From Drechslerella dactyloides (taxonomy: Eukaryota; Ascomycota; Orbiliomycetes; Orbiliales; Orbiliaceae), in contig JAGTWJ010000008.1 of NCBI GenBank assembly GCA_020064725.1, positions 2,542,001 through 2,606,000 of the forward strand: a stretch of DNA of 64,000 nucleotides, written 5' to 3'. This document shows, in pieces, positions 35,001 through 48,045 of the stretch. How positions within the stretch are numbered: position 1 is the first letter of the stretch; each line of letters begins with the position of its first letter. Below the pieces are notes generated by a model that worked only from the letters and a program-made list of their open reading frames with translations, was not told the origin of the DNA and did not search any database. Made by a program: the position numbers and the translations under genes.

Positions 35001-37380
35001 TAAAACACAAAAATCCAAATATTACACCATCATAGGGTACTAAGATATATATTTACTTATTCTACACAGATACAAGACCCACAATAGAGATGTATCTTAA
35101 ACTGACGACCTTACTAATTTACTATGGTTAAGTATGGTCTTGTAAACTAGACCACATGTCAGTGCGGAAGCACAAAGGTTAAGTACATAATAACCATAAC
35201 CACCCCTAGTTTCCACCTGAATTATAGGCGTTTTCCATACTTGTATTAAGATACTTCAAATTGTTGTTTATGCTATCTGCTTTATAAATAAATATTGTTG
35301 GTCATACTGCTTCTAATTACCCAGTGGAAACATGAATTTTTCAATGACTTGGAATAGTATGGCAAAATACTTCCTATTTGGATGAAGGATCAGTGGCTGC
35401 TTGCAACACCTTTTGTGTTGGCTATTTTGTCTTATGGCATTTTGTAGGGCCCCTTGGATTATCGAAGCTGTATAAAAATATGCTGCGCAAGAAGTTAAAA
35501 CTGGCTGGGTTAGGATGTATATATTATATGGCATATTTCTGCTTTATTATTGTGCCTTTTACAAGAAAACTAAGAAAAATATAAACAAAGCAGAGGCCAT
35601 CTATCATAATATATAAAGTACAATAGGTAATAAAGTATTGGGGACCTGGTTGGGTAAGCACCTAAGCATCTTATCTTATTAGTTAAGTTTAATTTAGGAA
35701 GGAGAATTCTAATCATGAGGTATTTAAGTTGTATCAAGTCCTTCTTGTAGCTTATCCAGCTTGTTGATACATTATTTGGTAGCTTGTTCTTATTATTTGC
35801 AATATTGAATTGAATGACATAGGTATTATATGGATTGTAGTATATTTATACTTTATAGAAAAGATAAGACAAGATTGGTCTAGGTACCAAATAGGCACCA
35901 ATAATAACAAATTTGTAGACTACAATCATTCTGTGAACCAGTACTCGTCTTAACTCTAGACTAGGTCAAGACCAAAGATATACGACCACCTTACAATAAC
36001 TAGATAGCACAACACACAACCAAACAAATATATAACTAGAAACAAACAAGAAGGCCAGCTAAATAACAGGCTCTCTAGTTTGGTAGCATTCTAGTATACT
36101 AGTATGCTGGTATATGGGGAAACCATCAGCTTTCAACAATAAGTTAAATATATATTAGTCACTATGTTCCTAATCACTGAATATCCAAGTAAGTAAATAA
36201 TTGATAAAATATTTGGCTAATAAGATCCCTCTTTAATATTCCCCAGTACCAAAGTAGGGCATAGATATCCACTATCTAGAGTGAATTAATATACAAGATG
36301 CTCAAATGTACAGATTATAAGATTATATATACATGTCTATACCTTAATGCCTATATACAAAATTAAATTACACACCTTGCTTAATCATCCATTGCCACAC
36401 TTGTCTTTAATCTGATCTAGCTATAAAGCTGATAATATTTCATATATATTCATTTCATTGTAAGTTTTGTTGGCCCATGTAATTGTGAAGAGTAAGAGAT
36501 AACAGTAGTGAGTGTTAAAACTTTAGTTTTGATTTTTAGAATAGTTAAAAAAATATTATATCTAAATATAGAGTAATTTAATTATTATATTAATCTTTTT
36601 AGATAGTATATCTATTTAATAATCTTGTATATTATGGTTATGATAGTTCTTTGAATTTTTTTTTTAGTATGATTTTTAGCTCTGAATATTAATCTTAATA
36701 TAGATAATATTTATTAAGTAGATTTTAAATATTTTCTAGATTTTTAAAGATTTTAGTAATATTGTTTTAAGAAATATGTTTAAAAAGTTTATCCTTATTT
36801 TTAAAAGTGGCCTAATGAGTATTTTAAAATATTACTATTGTTTTTTATAATTTAGTAATTAGTAATATATTATTCTTTTATATGATTTGTGTTTTCCTGT
36901 TACTTATACTGAGTACTTTTTTGACTGTTTACTCCTTATCTAGGATTTTGTGGTAATATTTCATCTATTTATTAAAAAATATTTTATTTTGCTTTTTTAA
37001 CTTCTTCTTATTTATTTAGTAATTAGTATTTTTTAGCTTTTATCTATATTTCTAATTTATATTAAGTTAGAAAATATTGTAATATTCACTTTTCTCCATA
37101 ACCTTCAAATATATATTTTTATAAAGGCAGGGTTGTTTTTTTAATAAAAAATCTTCTAATAAAATACTATAAATATTATATTATTTTAGTAAATTAGCTT
37201 TATTTATTAAAAAAAAAATATTCTAATTAAAAGAGTTTTATTTTGTTATAATTTTTATAAATCTATATAAACTCAATTCAAATACTCAAAATAAGTATTA
37301 TTAGCTTTTAAAAGATATTTCAAATTACTGTTGTTGATATTCTGTTATTATTTACTGATGTTTAGCCATTAGCCCTAATA
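35001..37380. other. less-mutated island grading into AT-rich DNA
   Basis: Between 35.0 and 36.5 kb base composition is closer to ordinary. Overlapping opposite-strand frames at 35313-35534 and 35378-35584 (73 and 68 codons) show no domain and are not called as genes. From 36.5 kb the sequence is AT-rich again. Confidence 0.4.
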
Positions 37381-37479
37381 AGTGAGTTGGCCTAAATTCC
37401 CTCTATTGACTAGTGGATTGTCAATTTATCAGCTTTATCACCCTGGGGCACTCTACAATATGTTAGTTTTGGTAGCAGA

Positions 37480-37567
37480 GGAAACTTCATTGGCCTCGTG
37501 AGTTCAGTGGTCATATTAGTATCTCCAGGTGAGGAAGATCAATATTCTTAGTTGAATGTATAACAGA
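37480..37567 (-). pseudogene. possible start of a Copia-type gag downstream of an LTR
   Basis: Just inside the LTR at 37568, on the minus strand, an ATG near 37514 starts a frame reading MTTELTRPMKFPLLPKLT. This resembles the short N-terminal motif (serine/threonine then FPxLPKL) common in fungal Copia gag proteins. The frame meets a stop after about 34 codons and no pol motif was found further left. Low confidence. Confidence 0.25.
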
Positions 37568-37945
37568 TGTTAATGCAGAATGGTATACGAAGATGGTATC
37601 TGTGGTTCGACAAGTGTAACAGTCTTTCAACAAATATATAAAACAATCTGTTATTCAACGACAAGTAAATTAAGATGGAGTAAGATCAAGCGACTGTATT
37701 TATAGGTTGTGGATTACCTACATCTTTAGATTGATTAGATTTTGGTATGTCTCCTCCAGTTTCCTTTTTCAATACATACTATTTTCGATATATTCTATTT
37801 TATGTATCAGACAACTACTATCCTGATGTATTTTCTTGTCACCGCTCAGCCTCATAGTATATGTATGGACTGTGTTTAAGTTATCACTCAGAGAATCTTC
37901 ACGTGTAAGTTCTTTGGCCATGAGACTAGAGCTAATCAGGTAACA
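37568..37945 (-). repeat. LTR of a probable Copia-type retrotransposon, 378 bp
   Basis: Bounded by a perfect 5-bp inverted pair (TGTTA...TAACA). In minus orientation it contains a promoter-like CCTATAAATACAGTCGC about two-thirds in, as expected for U3/R. A gag-like start follows. The partner LTR was not located in the window. Confidence 0.45.
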
Positions 37946-39800
37946 CTATCTATAGTAGGGAAAGTGGTTGTATATATAGAGCGGTGATAGACAAAAATAT
38001 ACTTCATGTTCCATAACCAATACAATATGAGGCCTTAAGGATCAACTTGTTAGTCCGACCCAATCAGAGACCATTAGAGCAAAGAGCGCAAGACTGGCCA
38101 TGAGACTTCTTTGCTTATAGGCTGCTTTGATAACTATACTTTATAATAAGGTTTATTAGCTAGGGGAGGAGGGCTTGTGACATCACTATACTACAGTCTA
38201 TATATTTAACCTGCTAAATACATTATTAAAATCTTGTTATAAATTCTCTCCATTGAGGATGTTTACTAAGATCTAAAATAAGCAAAAACCTCAATACTAA
38301 GGATCTTTAATATCCTGAGTAAGATTTCTAATTTGTCTAAATCAAGGCTATTATGGACATTTTGTATTGGTGATTGTAGTATAGTATTCATTATATTAAC
38401 AATGGTGTTGTTCAAAATATAGAGTAATATATTGGTTACCTCAAACCTAAATAAACAATTTTCTAATATATTGTAGATTAAGTATATTATTTAAAAAGTT
38501 TTATTTGAAATGACTGGAAACAAATATCTCTTTACTACATAAAATGCTGTAGTATCTATTAATTTAGAAATATATATTAAAATATAATTTAAAAATTCAA
38601 ACTCCATAAAGTACTTAAGATCTAAAATTATAATCTTAATAGATATTATCCTAAATTTTTCTGAAAATATAAGTTTTTTTAAAAAATAAAATAAAACTAT
38701 ATTATATAAAATTATATTCATAAATACTATCTAATATTTTATTAATAATTAATATATCTACTAAATTATCATAACCCTAGTATAAAACTATAACCTAGCC
38801 ATCTAAATAAATTCCTAACCTATTATAGGCAGCAACCATTTTAGCAACAACCCTTCATTAATCCAACAATATAACTATAATAGAATTAAATTTTACTACT
38901 AATAGGATTTATGATTATTATACCATTAAAATCTATCATTTTATAATAAATTAGTGAGCTACTATTGCTGGTCATTTTCCTCTTATATTAGAAACCATAA
39001 TATTATTTTATTTAGTTTATTGAATAAGTTGCCCTGTAAGCTAGTCTACTATATTTTAATTAGTGAAGTTAAATAAGTCTTACTTATATACTGTAGATAT
39101 TACTGCAATGTTAGGTAGGTTTTGTGAGTTTTATGGCGAATATATGAGCCCATTTCTTATCTATATAAAGCCTTTACTGTCCTCGTTCTGGTTTATAAGA
39201 TGTGATTGAAGACCTTTTTATTTTGCTAGCAATTTCCTTGAATACACTGTAACCACAGAGTCTAGTAGCTAAGTGATAGTTTGTTAATATGATTTCAGCT
39301 TGATATTGGTGGCAACCTAAGAACTCCATTTTCTAGAACCAGCTCTTGACATTTCTCTTATATCAACCATATTCTTGAAACTGCTACTTTTTAATAAGAA
39401 GTAGTTATAAGATTCCAAGACTAAGTTAGGCTGGGTTGGTCTAGTAGTTATTTTAGTATAGTATTATTATTAATTATGTATAAGATACTATATTGTATTA
39501 CTATTCTATGATAACTATACCTCAGGACTGTTTATATGAGCGACCTTAAGATACACCCTTTACTATAAGAAAACCTTTTCTAGCCCTGCAAGTAGCTTTA
39601 TAAACATATCACTAACTATATGAAAGATTGTATAATCAGTTCCTTTGTATGTTAGACAATCTTCTAATGGTGATACACTAAACTTAATAGTTAGTATATA
39701 TTAAAAAACAGCTGTATAGCTATATATATATATATGTATATAGGTATATAGCCAATATATTATAGTCTTTAGAGTCACAGGATAATATCATAATACAAAT
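37946..39800. other. less-mutated island without a recognised gene
   Basis: Ordinary-to-AT-rich mix. A (TA)n microsatellite is present near 39720-39740. A 76-codon minus-strand frame (38491-38721) and a 68-codon plus-strand frame (39810-40016) are low-complexity. No gene is supported. Confidence 0.4.
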
Positions 39801-42240
39801 TTCTATAGATTGTATATTTTTATCAACCTTTCTCAATACTTAGGTACAAATAATAAATATATAATAAACTACATCATATACTACTTAATTATTTATAAAG
39901 AAGCCTTATTTAATATAATTAAATTTATATATCCTAGTAATTTAGCTAAATCATCATTAGCTATTTTTAAAATATTATTAAAATATTATATTTATTTTAA
40001 TGATAGATTAATATAAATAACTAATTTAGTATATCTTTTTAAATACTAAATAATTATTAATAAATAATGTACTTCTTTTGGAAGGTTTGTACCAATAATT
40101 AATAATAAATTTATTTTATTTTAATTTTTATAGTTCTAGATTATGCTTAATATAGCAATATAAATATTAGATAAGCCATTAAGGTTTTGGTTGTTGTATA
40201 AGAGTATACTTAATTATATATCTCAATTTAATCTTTTTTATAATATTATCTCTAAGTTTTTATTAGGATTTAAAGTCTTATATTTTATATATAATAAAAA
40301 TAATTTATTACTAAGAAATCATTGGTCATTTTCAATTATCTTTTTTTAATATAATCTTGAAAATCTATAAATTATTTTTATAAAAGAGCCATAAAATTAA
40401 TTAAATTAATTATATTATCATATAAATAAGGGGATATAAAATTCTAGAATATCAACCAATAATATATAATTAATATAAGATCTATTTTCTTCTTTAAATT
40501 ATTCACATTTATAAAAAATATACTTTTAATTCTACTAAATTTTTCAAAATTTAATTACTAATAAAATTTAATTAATTATTTTTTTATAATATCTTTTTAT
40601 TATTTCAAAACCTATTTTAATTATTTTATTGTAGAAGATTTTCTAGTACCCAATACTAACTTCTAATCTTATTTACTTATATCTACTTAAGAACTCCTAG
40701 TTCTATCTACTCAAAATAATTCAAACCCCACTAGAACAAACATACCTGTACCATAAAGTATTATTATATTCTTAACTTATTTAATTTCCTAAATTATAGT
40801 GTTCTCATCTATCTATACTTCCTATATTAACTTCATACTCTCTAAATTAATATGTTAGTATATTTATAATTATAGCCTAGAACCATAAATAAATCTTAAA
40901 AAAAAGTAGATCAAGTTTAAATAAATCTTAGATAAGCTTAGGTCTTTAATATAAGAAAAATATTAATCTACAATTTACCTCCTTCCTATTATCAATAATT
41001 ATAACTTTAAAATTTTCTACAGAAAAGTAATAATCTCTAGAATAATTAATCAACAACCTAAAGAATTTATTATCTTTAATAAATAAAGAATATTTAAAAT
41101 ATTTAAAAGAGTTTTTAATACTATTAACAAAAATTTTAAAAACTTATAGAATTATAATCTCCATAAATCTTAAGAATATTGATTAAAAGACTAAAAATTA
41201 ATATTATCTATTTAAAAGGGGTATATGTCTTCTATAAAAGGTTCAAATATATTTAAACTCTTTTAAAAACTCAGAAAATAAAACTTTATTTAGAAATTTA
41301 AAAAACTAAATTTTATTTATAAACTTAGAAGATTACCCTGAAAGTTTACCATAGACTTAAAGAAAATCAAGTATTTAATTATAAAAAAGTTAAATAAATA
41401 CTCCTATATATTTAAAAGATTAATTAGTTTTAGTAAGACTAGTGATTTAAATATTTTGATATATTGAAGTATACTTTTTTCTAAAAAATACCTTATTAAA
41501 TATTAGAATAAGTTTTTAAAATAAAATTGAATATATTTTAAAAAATAAATATAATATAAATAGAATTTTAATAAAGAAATTATTAAGGTTTTGTTAATTA
41601 AAACTTTTATATACTACAAAAATCTTTATAATACAAACAAAAAATCCAAAATTAAATAAGAGATAAATTAAAATAAAGTTTATAATAAACTTTTATATTA
41701 AATTTTAAAAAGTGAGAAGAATATTTTTAAGACTATTAATAGATATTAAGATTGTAAATATAATTAAAATAATATATTTAGAAATAGTTAAAAAAATTTT
41801 AGATTCTATTTTTTTAATAATTACTATAAAATTTTATAAAATATTTATTTATTATATTAAGAAAAAAATAAGAATCTTAAAACTCTATACCTCTTAATTA
41901 AGAATAGTTATATTATTAAATATTTGTCTAATTTTTAGTTTTAGACTATCAGAAAACCTACTTTTTAATAATAATATGAACCTAATAGTTCTTTTTGGAG
42001 TTCTAGACTTTTATCCTTTAGATATAAAGTTAGATTTCTGGATATTTTTAAAGGAGAGATATTTGGTTATTTGTAGTAATAAATTAATAAGCTTAATAAC
42101 TATAAATCTAAAAATAATTATTAGAAATCTTAGTTTTTAAAATAAACTCAATTTAATATAATATATTAATATAATATTAGATAAAAGTAATTATAAAGTA
42201 GTTAGTAAGAACAAGTATAATATAGTTATAATAGAATAAA
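39801..42240. other. RIP-degraded AT-rich DNA, no gene
   Basis: Low-complexity A/T with a short Ile/Lys-rich frame at 41712-41897 that is not credible as a gene. No terminal repeats are visible. Confidence 0.5.
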
Positions 42241-42600
42241 TAATTAAGAAGATGTTAGAACTAATGCTGACTGCACTTTAATAAGTCTTACCAAGTATTA
42301 CTACAAATTCAGACTCCATTGTACGATTGCGTGAAGCCCCAAGATCGAGGGGAAAATCCACCCTATTAAGACAATAAGAATTTAATGAATATAAACAAGT
42401 GCAACAGGCATTCCCACCCACTAGAATACAGATAATCATAAGCTCTTTATGGGAGAATAGTATCTTGTCAGCTTCTAGGGACTTCATAGAATACTTTCTA
42501 GCAGGTTGAAAGAAAGGCCTTCAACGACTGAACTCAGAGACATGCAAAAATTTCCCGAGATATATGTCGAATATTCTTACATGTCTACATAAAGATGACA
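42241..42600. other. small GC-richer island
   Basis: A sharp composition step occurs near 42260 and fades by 42600. A 69-codon minus-strand frame (42278-42487) is open but unrecognised. It could be a fragment of an older gene. Confidence 0.3.
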
Positions 42601-43730
42601 AGAATAAAATATTAAGAAAGATGTTAGTCAAAAGTTAGATATTATTGTAAAAGTTTTGGATTCTTATTAAAGATAAATATAGCCTTAGCTATATATTGTA
42701 TTCTATATCTGATATACTGTTGGCTTTTATACCAATAACTATCGAACTTGTACTTGTGCATTGAATTTTCTCTATTAGTCCCTTGATAAATCTGCTGATT
42801 GCTAATAAGAATATCCAAAGCTGAATTAGATGCTTTAAAAGGGTAGTTGTATGTTGTAAATCTTTATTTGTGTGGTATTTCTGTGGGCCTATATGATATG
42901 CTACCGTTCGCACTGCGTATATGGTGCATATAAGATGAGAGATAAGAGGGTGATAAAAGAACAACAGATTCTTCCTCCCACTGCACTATATTATCTACTT
43001 ATTAAGTAATCTAATGAGTATATATTAACCTATATCTGATCTTCTAATTGAATATATATGTAGTAGCGACTCTACTGCTAGGTTTTTATTATTATAGAGG
43101 ATTAACAAATTTCCATATGATTAGAGCCTGCTAATTTGTGCTGAGATATTTAATATTGTTCTGGTGTATCTGGATTTTATATCAGCTGCTATTATAGAGT
43201 AAATGGTATATTGAATAAATCTCTGATTTTATAGTGAAACCTTATTTTTTTGTTCTGGGTTTGTTTGAATTTCTGATAGTTGTTGGATTTAATAGTTCTG
43301 TATCTTAGTTTGTATCTTGTGATACTTCTGAAGGTACAGATATCTATTTTTGTGTCTTTATCTGTATTGAAGAAATCGATATAGGTATTTTTTTATAAGC
43401 GGCGAGAACTGGCACAAATAGAGTGACATGAAGGTCTTTAGAGATAAAGCTAAAGAATTTGAATATCTCCAGTGTTGTTACACGAAGCCTTTTGTTTAAT
43501 AGAGTTTTCTAGTAATGAATTGTGGTTTTGTCAATACCATCATTCCTTGTTGTGGTGCTCCCGAGAGGTTGATGGGCTTCTAAAACTTTATTGATAAATA
43601 CTTCTAACTGGGAGCCTGTGTTCTATAACCTAGGCAACCTACCCTGGGTGCCCAGAATCTTGTTTTGGTAGTCCAGGTATTACCATGACTTAATAAGTTC
43701 ATGGATTGGTTGTTTAGCAACGAAAGTCAT
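42600..43730 (-). pseudogene. decayed reading frame of an unrecognised repeat
   Basis: From an ATG at 43730 the minus strand keeps one frame for about 357 codons to 42659, broken by TAA/TAG/TGA codons of the kind RIP makes from CAA, CAG, CGA and TGG. The best parts are residues 1-145 (for example HELIKSW, GTQGRLPRL, VFINKVLEAHQPL, FKFFSFISKDLHVTLFVP) and the last ~100 (SYMHHIRSANGSISYRP, LDILISNQQIYQGTNREN, YKFDSYWYKSQQYI). The middle has more stops and could be non-coding. A collinear, far more mutated copy lies at about 14.1-14.64 kb, so this is repetitive. An alternative 91-codon frame overlaps at 42689-42964. The protein family was not recognised. Confidence 0.35.
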
Positions 43731-44700
43731 TTTTGTGTTGTCATGTTGCTGTAGTCGAAGGTGCCAGGTTTCACAGTCAGGAGCTCTCTTTCTAAGCCTA
43801 CAGCTTTAAACAAGATTACTACTTTAAAATATAACCACTCTAAATAAGATCAAGGCCAGAGCAGGGACCAAAATATAACTGGCTATTAATATTCAACTAG
43901 AGTAGACAAAGAAGATTTGATTTCCAAAATCCAACATAGTAAACTTAATTAAAATCTTATTTATACTAACAATAATATTCATTTTCTTATATTAAGCCAA
44001 ATTCCACCTTACTATTAATAAAAATAATAATAATAAGGATATTTATTGGCTTTAGCTTTATTATCTATATAAAATATAATATTAATATATAATAAAAGAA
44101 ATAGTAAAAGCTTTTATTAAGTTAACTACCCAGACCCCTTATAAATTAAATAATATAAATTGTATGTGTATAGTTATCTCTGTTTAGATTCTTCCCAAAA
44201 ATACTATATTTATTTAAATATTTAATAATATCTCTTATATTATGTTTATCAAGATATTAAAGACTAAAATCTTAACCAACCCAGGCCTAATAGTTTATTT
44301 ATATTGTTAAAAACCAGATATACTACTTATAAATAAAAGCTGCTTGTTATCTCAAGTATTTTAGGAATTATAAAATCAATTTTTATGCAAATGGGAGCTT
44401 ATTAACTCATAGTTATCTTGTGCTTGATCAACTATATAATATATTCAACATAAAAATAAGTAGACTTAAAATCTTTTTCTACTAATAAAGTTGGTTAGTC
44501 AGAGCACTAGAAACTAATTAGAATGGTAATTTTAATATAAATGTTATAGATACTTCAGTACTTAGTACTCAAGTTTATGTAAATATTTAAGTAAATACTT
44601 AAATACTTACTTAAGCATATATGAGTTATCCTTAAACCTTAATAGAATTTAGAGTGCTTTCCCAGCCCAGCTAACAGTGTGCTCACTCTTAGTCACCAAT
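43731..44700. other. less-mutated to AT-rich spacer, no gene
   Basis: Contains GC-richer sequence up to about 43.87 kb that continues the repeat at 42.6-43.73 kb, then AT-rich DNA. No frame is credible. Confidence 0.4.
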
Positions 44701-44707
44701 ATACTAG

Positions 44708-45145
44708 TCATTCTATACAGATGGACCAATCAGGTATACCATATTTTACTTTAGTTAGACTAGACTGTGTACATACTTGACCATATGATAGAGAGCTTAG
44801 CCCAGTTGAAAATCTCAGCATTAATGTTATTAATATATATTTGCTATACAAGAACAGCAGAACAGTCAACATAGAAGCAGAAATAGCATCAATACCAGTA
44901 CAATCATAGCTGCATAGACAAAAGCTTTTTAACAACACATTTCAAATATTCCCCCACACCAGCACAAATATGTTTTCCAAAACTGCCCTTGCTACACCAT
45001 AAAGCAAAGAGCCGGGTTTCACAGTCAATATAGCAACCACACCATTAATACAAAACTCAAAGATAAATTTCAATAGACCAATAAAAATAACTGTCAAACC
45101 CAGTCCAAGCACCACATTTAGGATATAAAGATATTCATAGTTCAT
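44708..45145 (-). pseudogene. possible membrane-protein relic, 145 codons with one in-frame TGA
   Basis: An ATG at 45145 opens a frame that meets a single TGA at 44942-44944. It then continues in the same frame to a TGA at about 44708. The first half has two strongly hydrophobic stretches (ILNVVLGLGLTVIFIGLL and NGVVAILTV). The second half is Cys/Ser/Leu-rich. CGA to TGA is a classic RIP change, so the two halves may have been one gene. No family is recognised, and chance openness in A/T sequence cannot be excluded. Confidence 0.3.
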
Positions 45146-47404
45146 ATTATCACAAGTTATTAAATAATATTAGTTATAATATTGATAACAGTTTACTTTT
45201 CTAGCTACATCACTCCCATTCATATTTCAGACTCTGCATTATCAAATAATATCTTGGAGAAAAAGCATTAGAGAACTAACACAAAAACCACAAGAGAGAC
45301 CAAGGTATTGCTACCATCAAAGGGAAGATACTCAAGCATTGGAGATCTATTCTTAGTGGAAATCATTATCTCAGATCAGACTAAAGAGATGTACAATTAA
45401 CTGGTACCATCAATCTTAACAACTCTCAAATAAACACCACATATTGGTTGATTTATCACACTAACATCAACCATTTACTAACGTCAACTATTTCCTTCTT
45501 ACACAGCAAGTTTTCGAATAATAAAGACAATAATAATAATAGTAATAATAAACCCCAATCACAAACAAAAGAATTAGTTTATAGCATCTTCCATCATAGC
45601 CCTGAAATAGCAATATCAGTTTCAAGCTATCACCTAATCAGCCACATCGGCAAATAGACCCCCCAAACTTTGGTTGAATGCAACTTAAATCTCCTACAAA
45701 AATCCATTCCAGACAAAATATCCATACGAATCTTCCTAGGATAATCACAACATTAAACAACCAAATACGGCAAATCCTCCATTATAAAAAATTTCTATAC
45801 AGAATTCCAATCTAGTCCTAGTCTCAAGAAACCACCCACAGGCTCTCCGCTTAACATATATAACATAGACTCACATATAGAGAAGTCTCATGGACATAGC
45901 CTTCCAGCATCTAGTTAGGTAATAGTATATAACTATATATAAAAGACTGCGGACTGCTTCCGAGATTAGCAGCAGATGCCCACACCCAGCCATTCCATCA
46001 AGTAGGACCCAGGACCCTTAGCTTATTCAAATGATCTCAGCCTTGCGGAGATTAATTCCGTTAAATTTTCGAAAGAATTCTTAGAAAGACCTTTCCTACT
46101 GTGCCACTCTGTTGTATAAATTAAAAAATAAGAGGTATTAAACCTATAGATTACTACTATTAGAAAGCAAAAAGTCTGAGTTATAAACTTATTATTATTA
46201 ACTTAAGTCTGAGTGTTCTTAGGATTTTACAGCTTACATCTGATACAAGTTTTTATATTTTAAATAAAATCATATTTATTATATGGCTTTAGTTAATATA
46301 ACACTTGGGTTGATAAACAGAATACATTAAATGTGTGTTGCGACTCGACTTGTATTTTCACAACAAAAACTATACATTTAGTGATTCTAATATACACCAG
46401 CCTTAACTAAGAAGGATTTATATCACCATAAGAAGTTTATTCTTTCAGTACTAATGCGGGACTAATCTCTTACTCCGCCATTCAATATACAAATAGGCGG
46501 CGTTTGTCCGCATAAAACGGAATCTTCCGTGCACCCTAAATAGACAGTATTGCCAACATAAAGGATTCCGAAGACATTGAACAGCTCCACCATAGTACAA
46601 AGTTATATATGGCAGTGGATCACAATCACAGCTACAATCCATACCAATTAACAAAACTGTATTATAATATTATTAATAGGCTTAATACTTCTCACAATAT
46701 TTAAAATTAGAAGCCACTAAAGCAACAAATTCATAATAATATTCTAATATATATAAGCCAACAAGGCTCAGTTATTTGTAGGATTTTGTACTACTTTGCC
46801 ACCAAGCCAAGACAACTATACTACTGTATTAAGATTAATAATAGAATCTTTGCTACCTTGTGTCTACACCTATATATACATAGTATATACCATTGTACCT
46901 TTAAAGACAGTCAGACTTTAATTTGGCCTTGTCTTTTGATCAAAGATACCTAGTTATGCCTTAGAAAAGACAGAAACACATATATCACAGGTCTTACTAA
47001 GAAAAATAGATATTCAGTAATTACTTAACACAGACAAAATTATATCCACAAGACTATGTCCAAGTGGTACAGATCACAGACCAGCCATAATTTTGGTACA
47101 TTACCAGCATCATATTTACATTCCAACTAATATTATAGCTAAGCAGCCTCAGCTGATCTAGGATCACCAAATTAGGGCTATTACTAGCAATATCCTCATT
47201 ATTATCATATAGACTTATGCTGATGTAAGTAGTAGTATATCATATCTAAAACTATTTTCTGTATGATAATACAAAGAGCTATTTCTTATCTCAGTCATGG
47301 GGTCTATAAAATAGACCATATCTTAGCACCAGATAGATATACTAGAGAATATCCACCAAGACAGGATGTCCTTAATAGTTATTAGATTAACTAATTTTAA
47401 TACA
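45146..47404. other. less-mutated island, target of the gypsy insertion
   Basis: Composition is intermediate. Small frames at 45448-45657 (+) and 46451-46654 (-) are open but unrecognised. This DNA is interrupted at 47409 by the gypsy element and resumes at 62677. Confidence 0.4.
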
Positions 47405-47409
47405 GTCTT
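47405..47409. repeat. target-site duplication GTCTT (left)
   Basis: The same five bases follow the far LTR at 62677-62681, defining the limits of the retrotransposon. Confidence 0.85.
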
Positions 47410-48010
47410 TGTTACACTTCGGCCCAGGACCGGGTCGAACATACTTCACTTTAAAGTCCTTGACTCTCAGTTGCTATTGTATGGGGTTCTTAATAAAAAA
47501 AGATAAATATATATTAAATATAATAATAACTATAAAATAGAGTGTGTAATAATAATAGTAAATAGACTAACTATTAAGATACTATGGTTTAAGTATTAAT
47601 TGATAATTTTTAAAAAAAAAGTTATTAATTTAAAATAAAATATACTAATTAAATATATAATATCTAATATATAAAATAATAAAGATATATTAATATATTA
47701 TATTTAGTATTTAATAGTAAGTACTAATTAAGTTCTATTTAATATTTAGTAATAAATATTAATTAAGTTCTACTTAGTATTTATATATTAGGAGAAAAAT
47801 AATAAAAATTAATTTCTCTATATAATAATACCTTAGATACAGGTTTTAATTATATATAGATTTATCTTATATAAATATATATTTTATATAAAAATATAAT
47901 TTATAAGGTATATAAATACTATGTTATTGTGTACTTCTTGTAGATTAAATACTAGTAAGAAAATATAATTAATATAAGATATTTAAATATTAAATTATTA
48001 TTTTATAATA
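47410..48010 (-). repeat. 3' LTR of the gypsy element, 601 bp
   Basis: Starts TGTTACACTTCGGCCCAGGA and ends with a RIP-altered TTATTTTATAATA. The terminal ~130 bp nearest the flank are less mutated than the inner part. It is directly repeated with 62076-62676. Confidence 0.85.
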
Positions 48011-48027
48011 TTATCTTTCTTTCTGCA
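48011..48027 (-). other. polypurine tract of the gypsy element
   Basis: On the minus strand GCAGAAAGAAAGATAA abuts the 3' LTR. This is the expected position and composition for the plus-strand primer of reverse transcription. Confidence 0.6.
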
Positions 48028-48045
48028 AAAATTAATAATATATTA

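Noticed and set aside
35313..35584. Overlapping opposite-strand frames of 73 and 68 codons
   Set aside because: Mutually antisense, no domains, located in a repeat-rich island.
46462..46593. 43-codon minus-strand frame with regularly spaced cysteines
   Set aside because: Cysteine spacing is suggestive of a small secreted protein, but it has no signal peptide and overlaps a second open frame. Too short to support.
46980..47300. Possible LINE endonuclease remnant (a DHRPAIIL-like string)
   Set aside because: Only one short motif resembles the SDH block of APE endonucleases. No neighbouring catalytic blocks or reverse transcriptase could be read.
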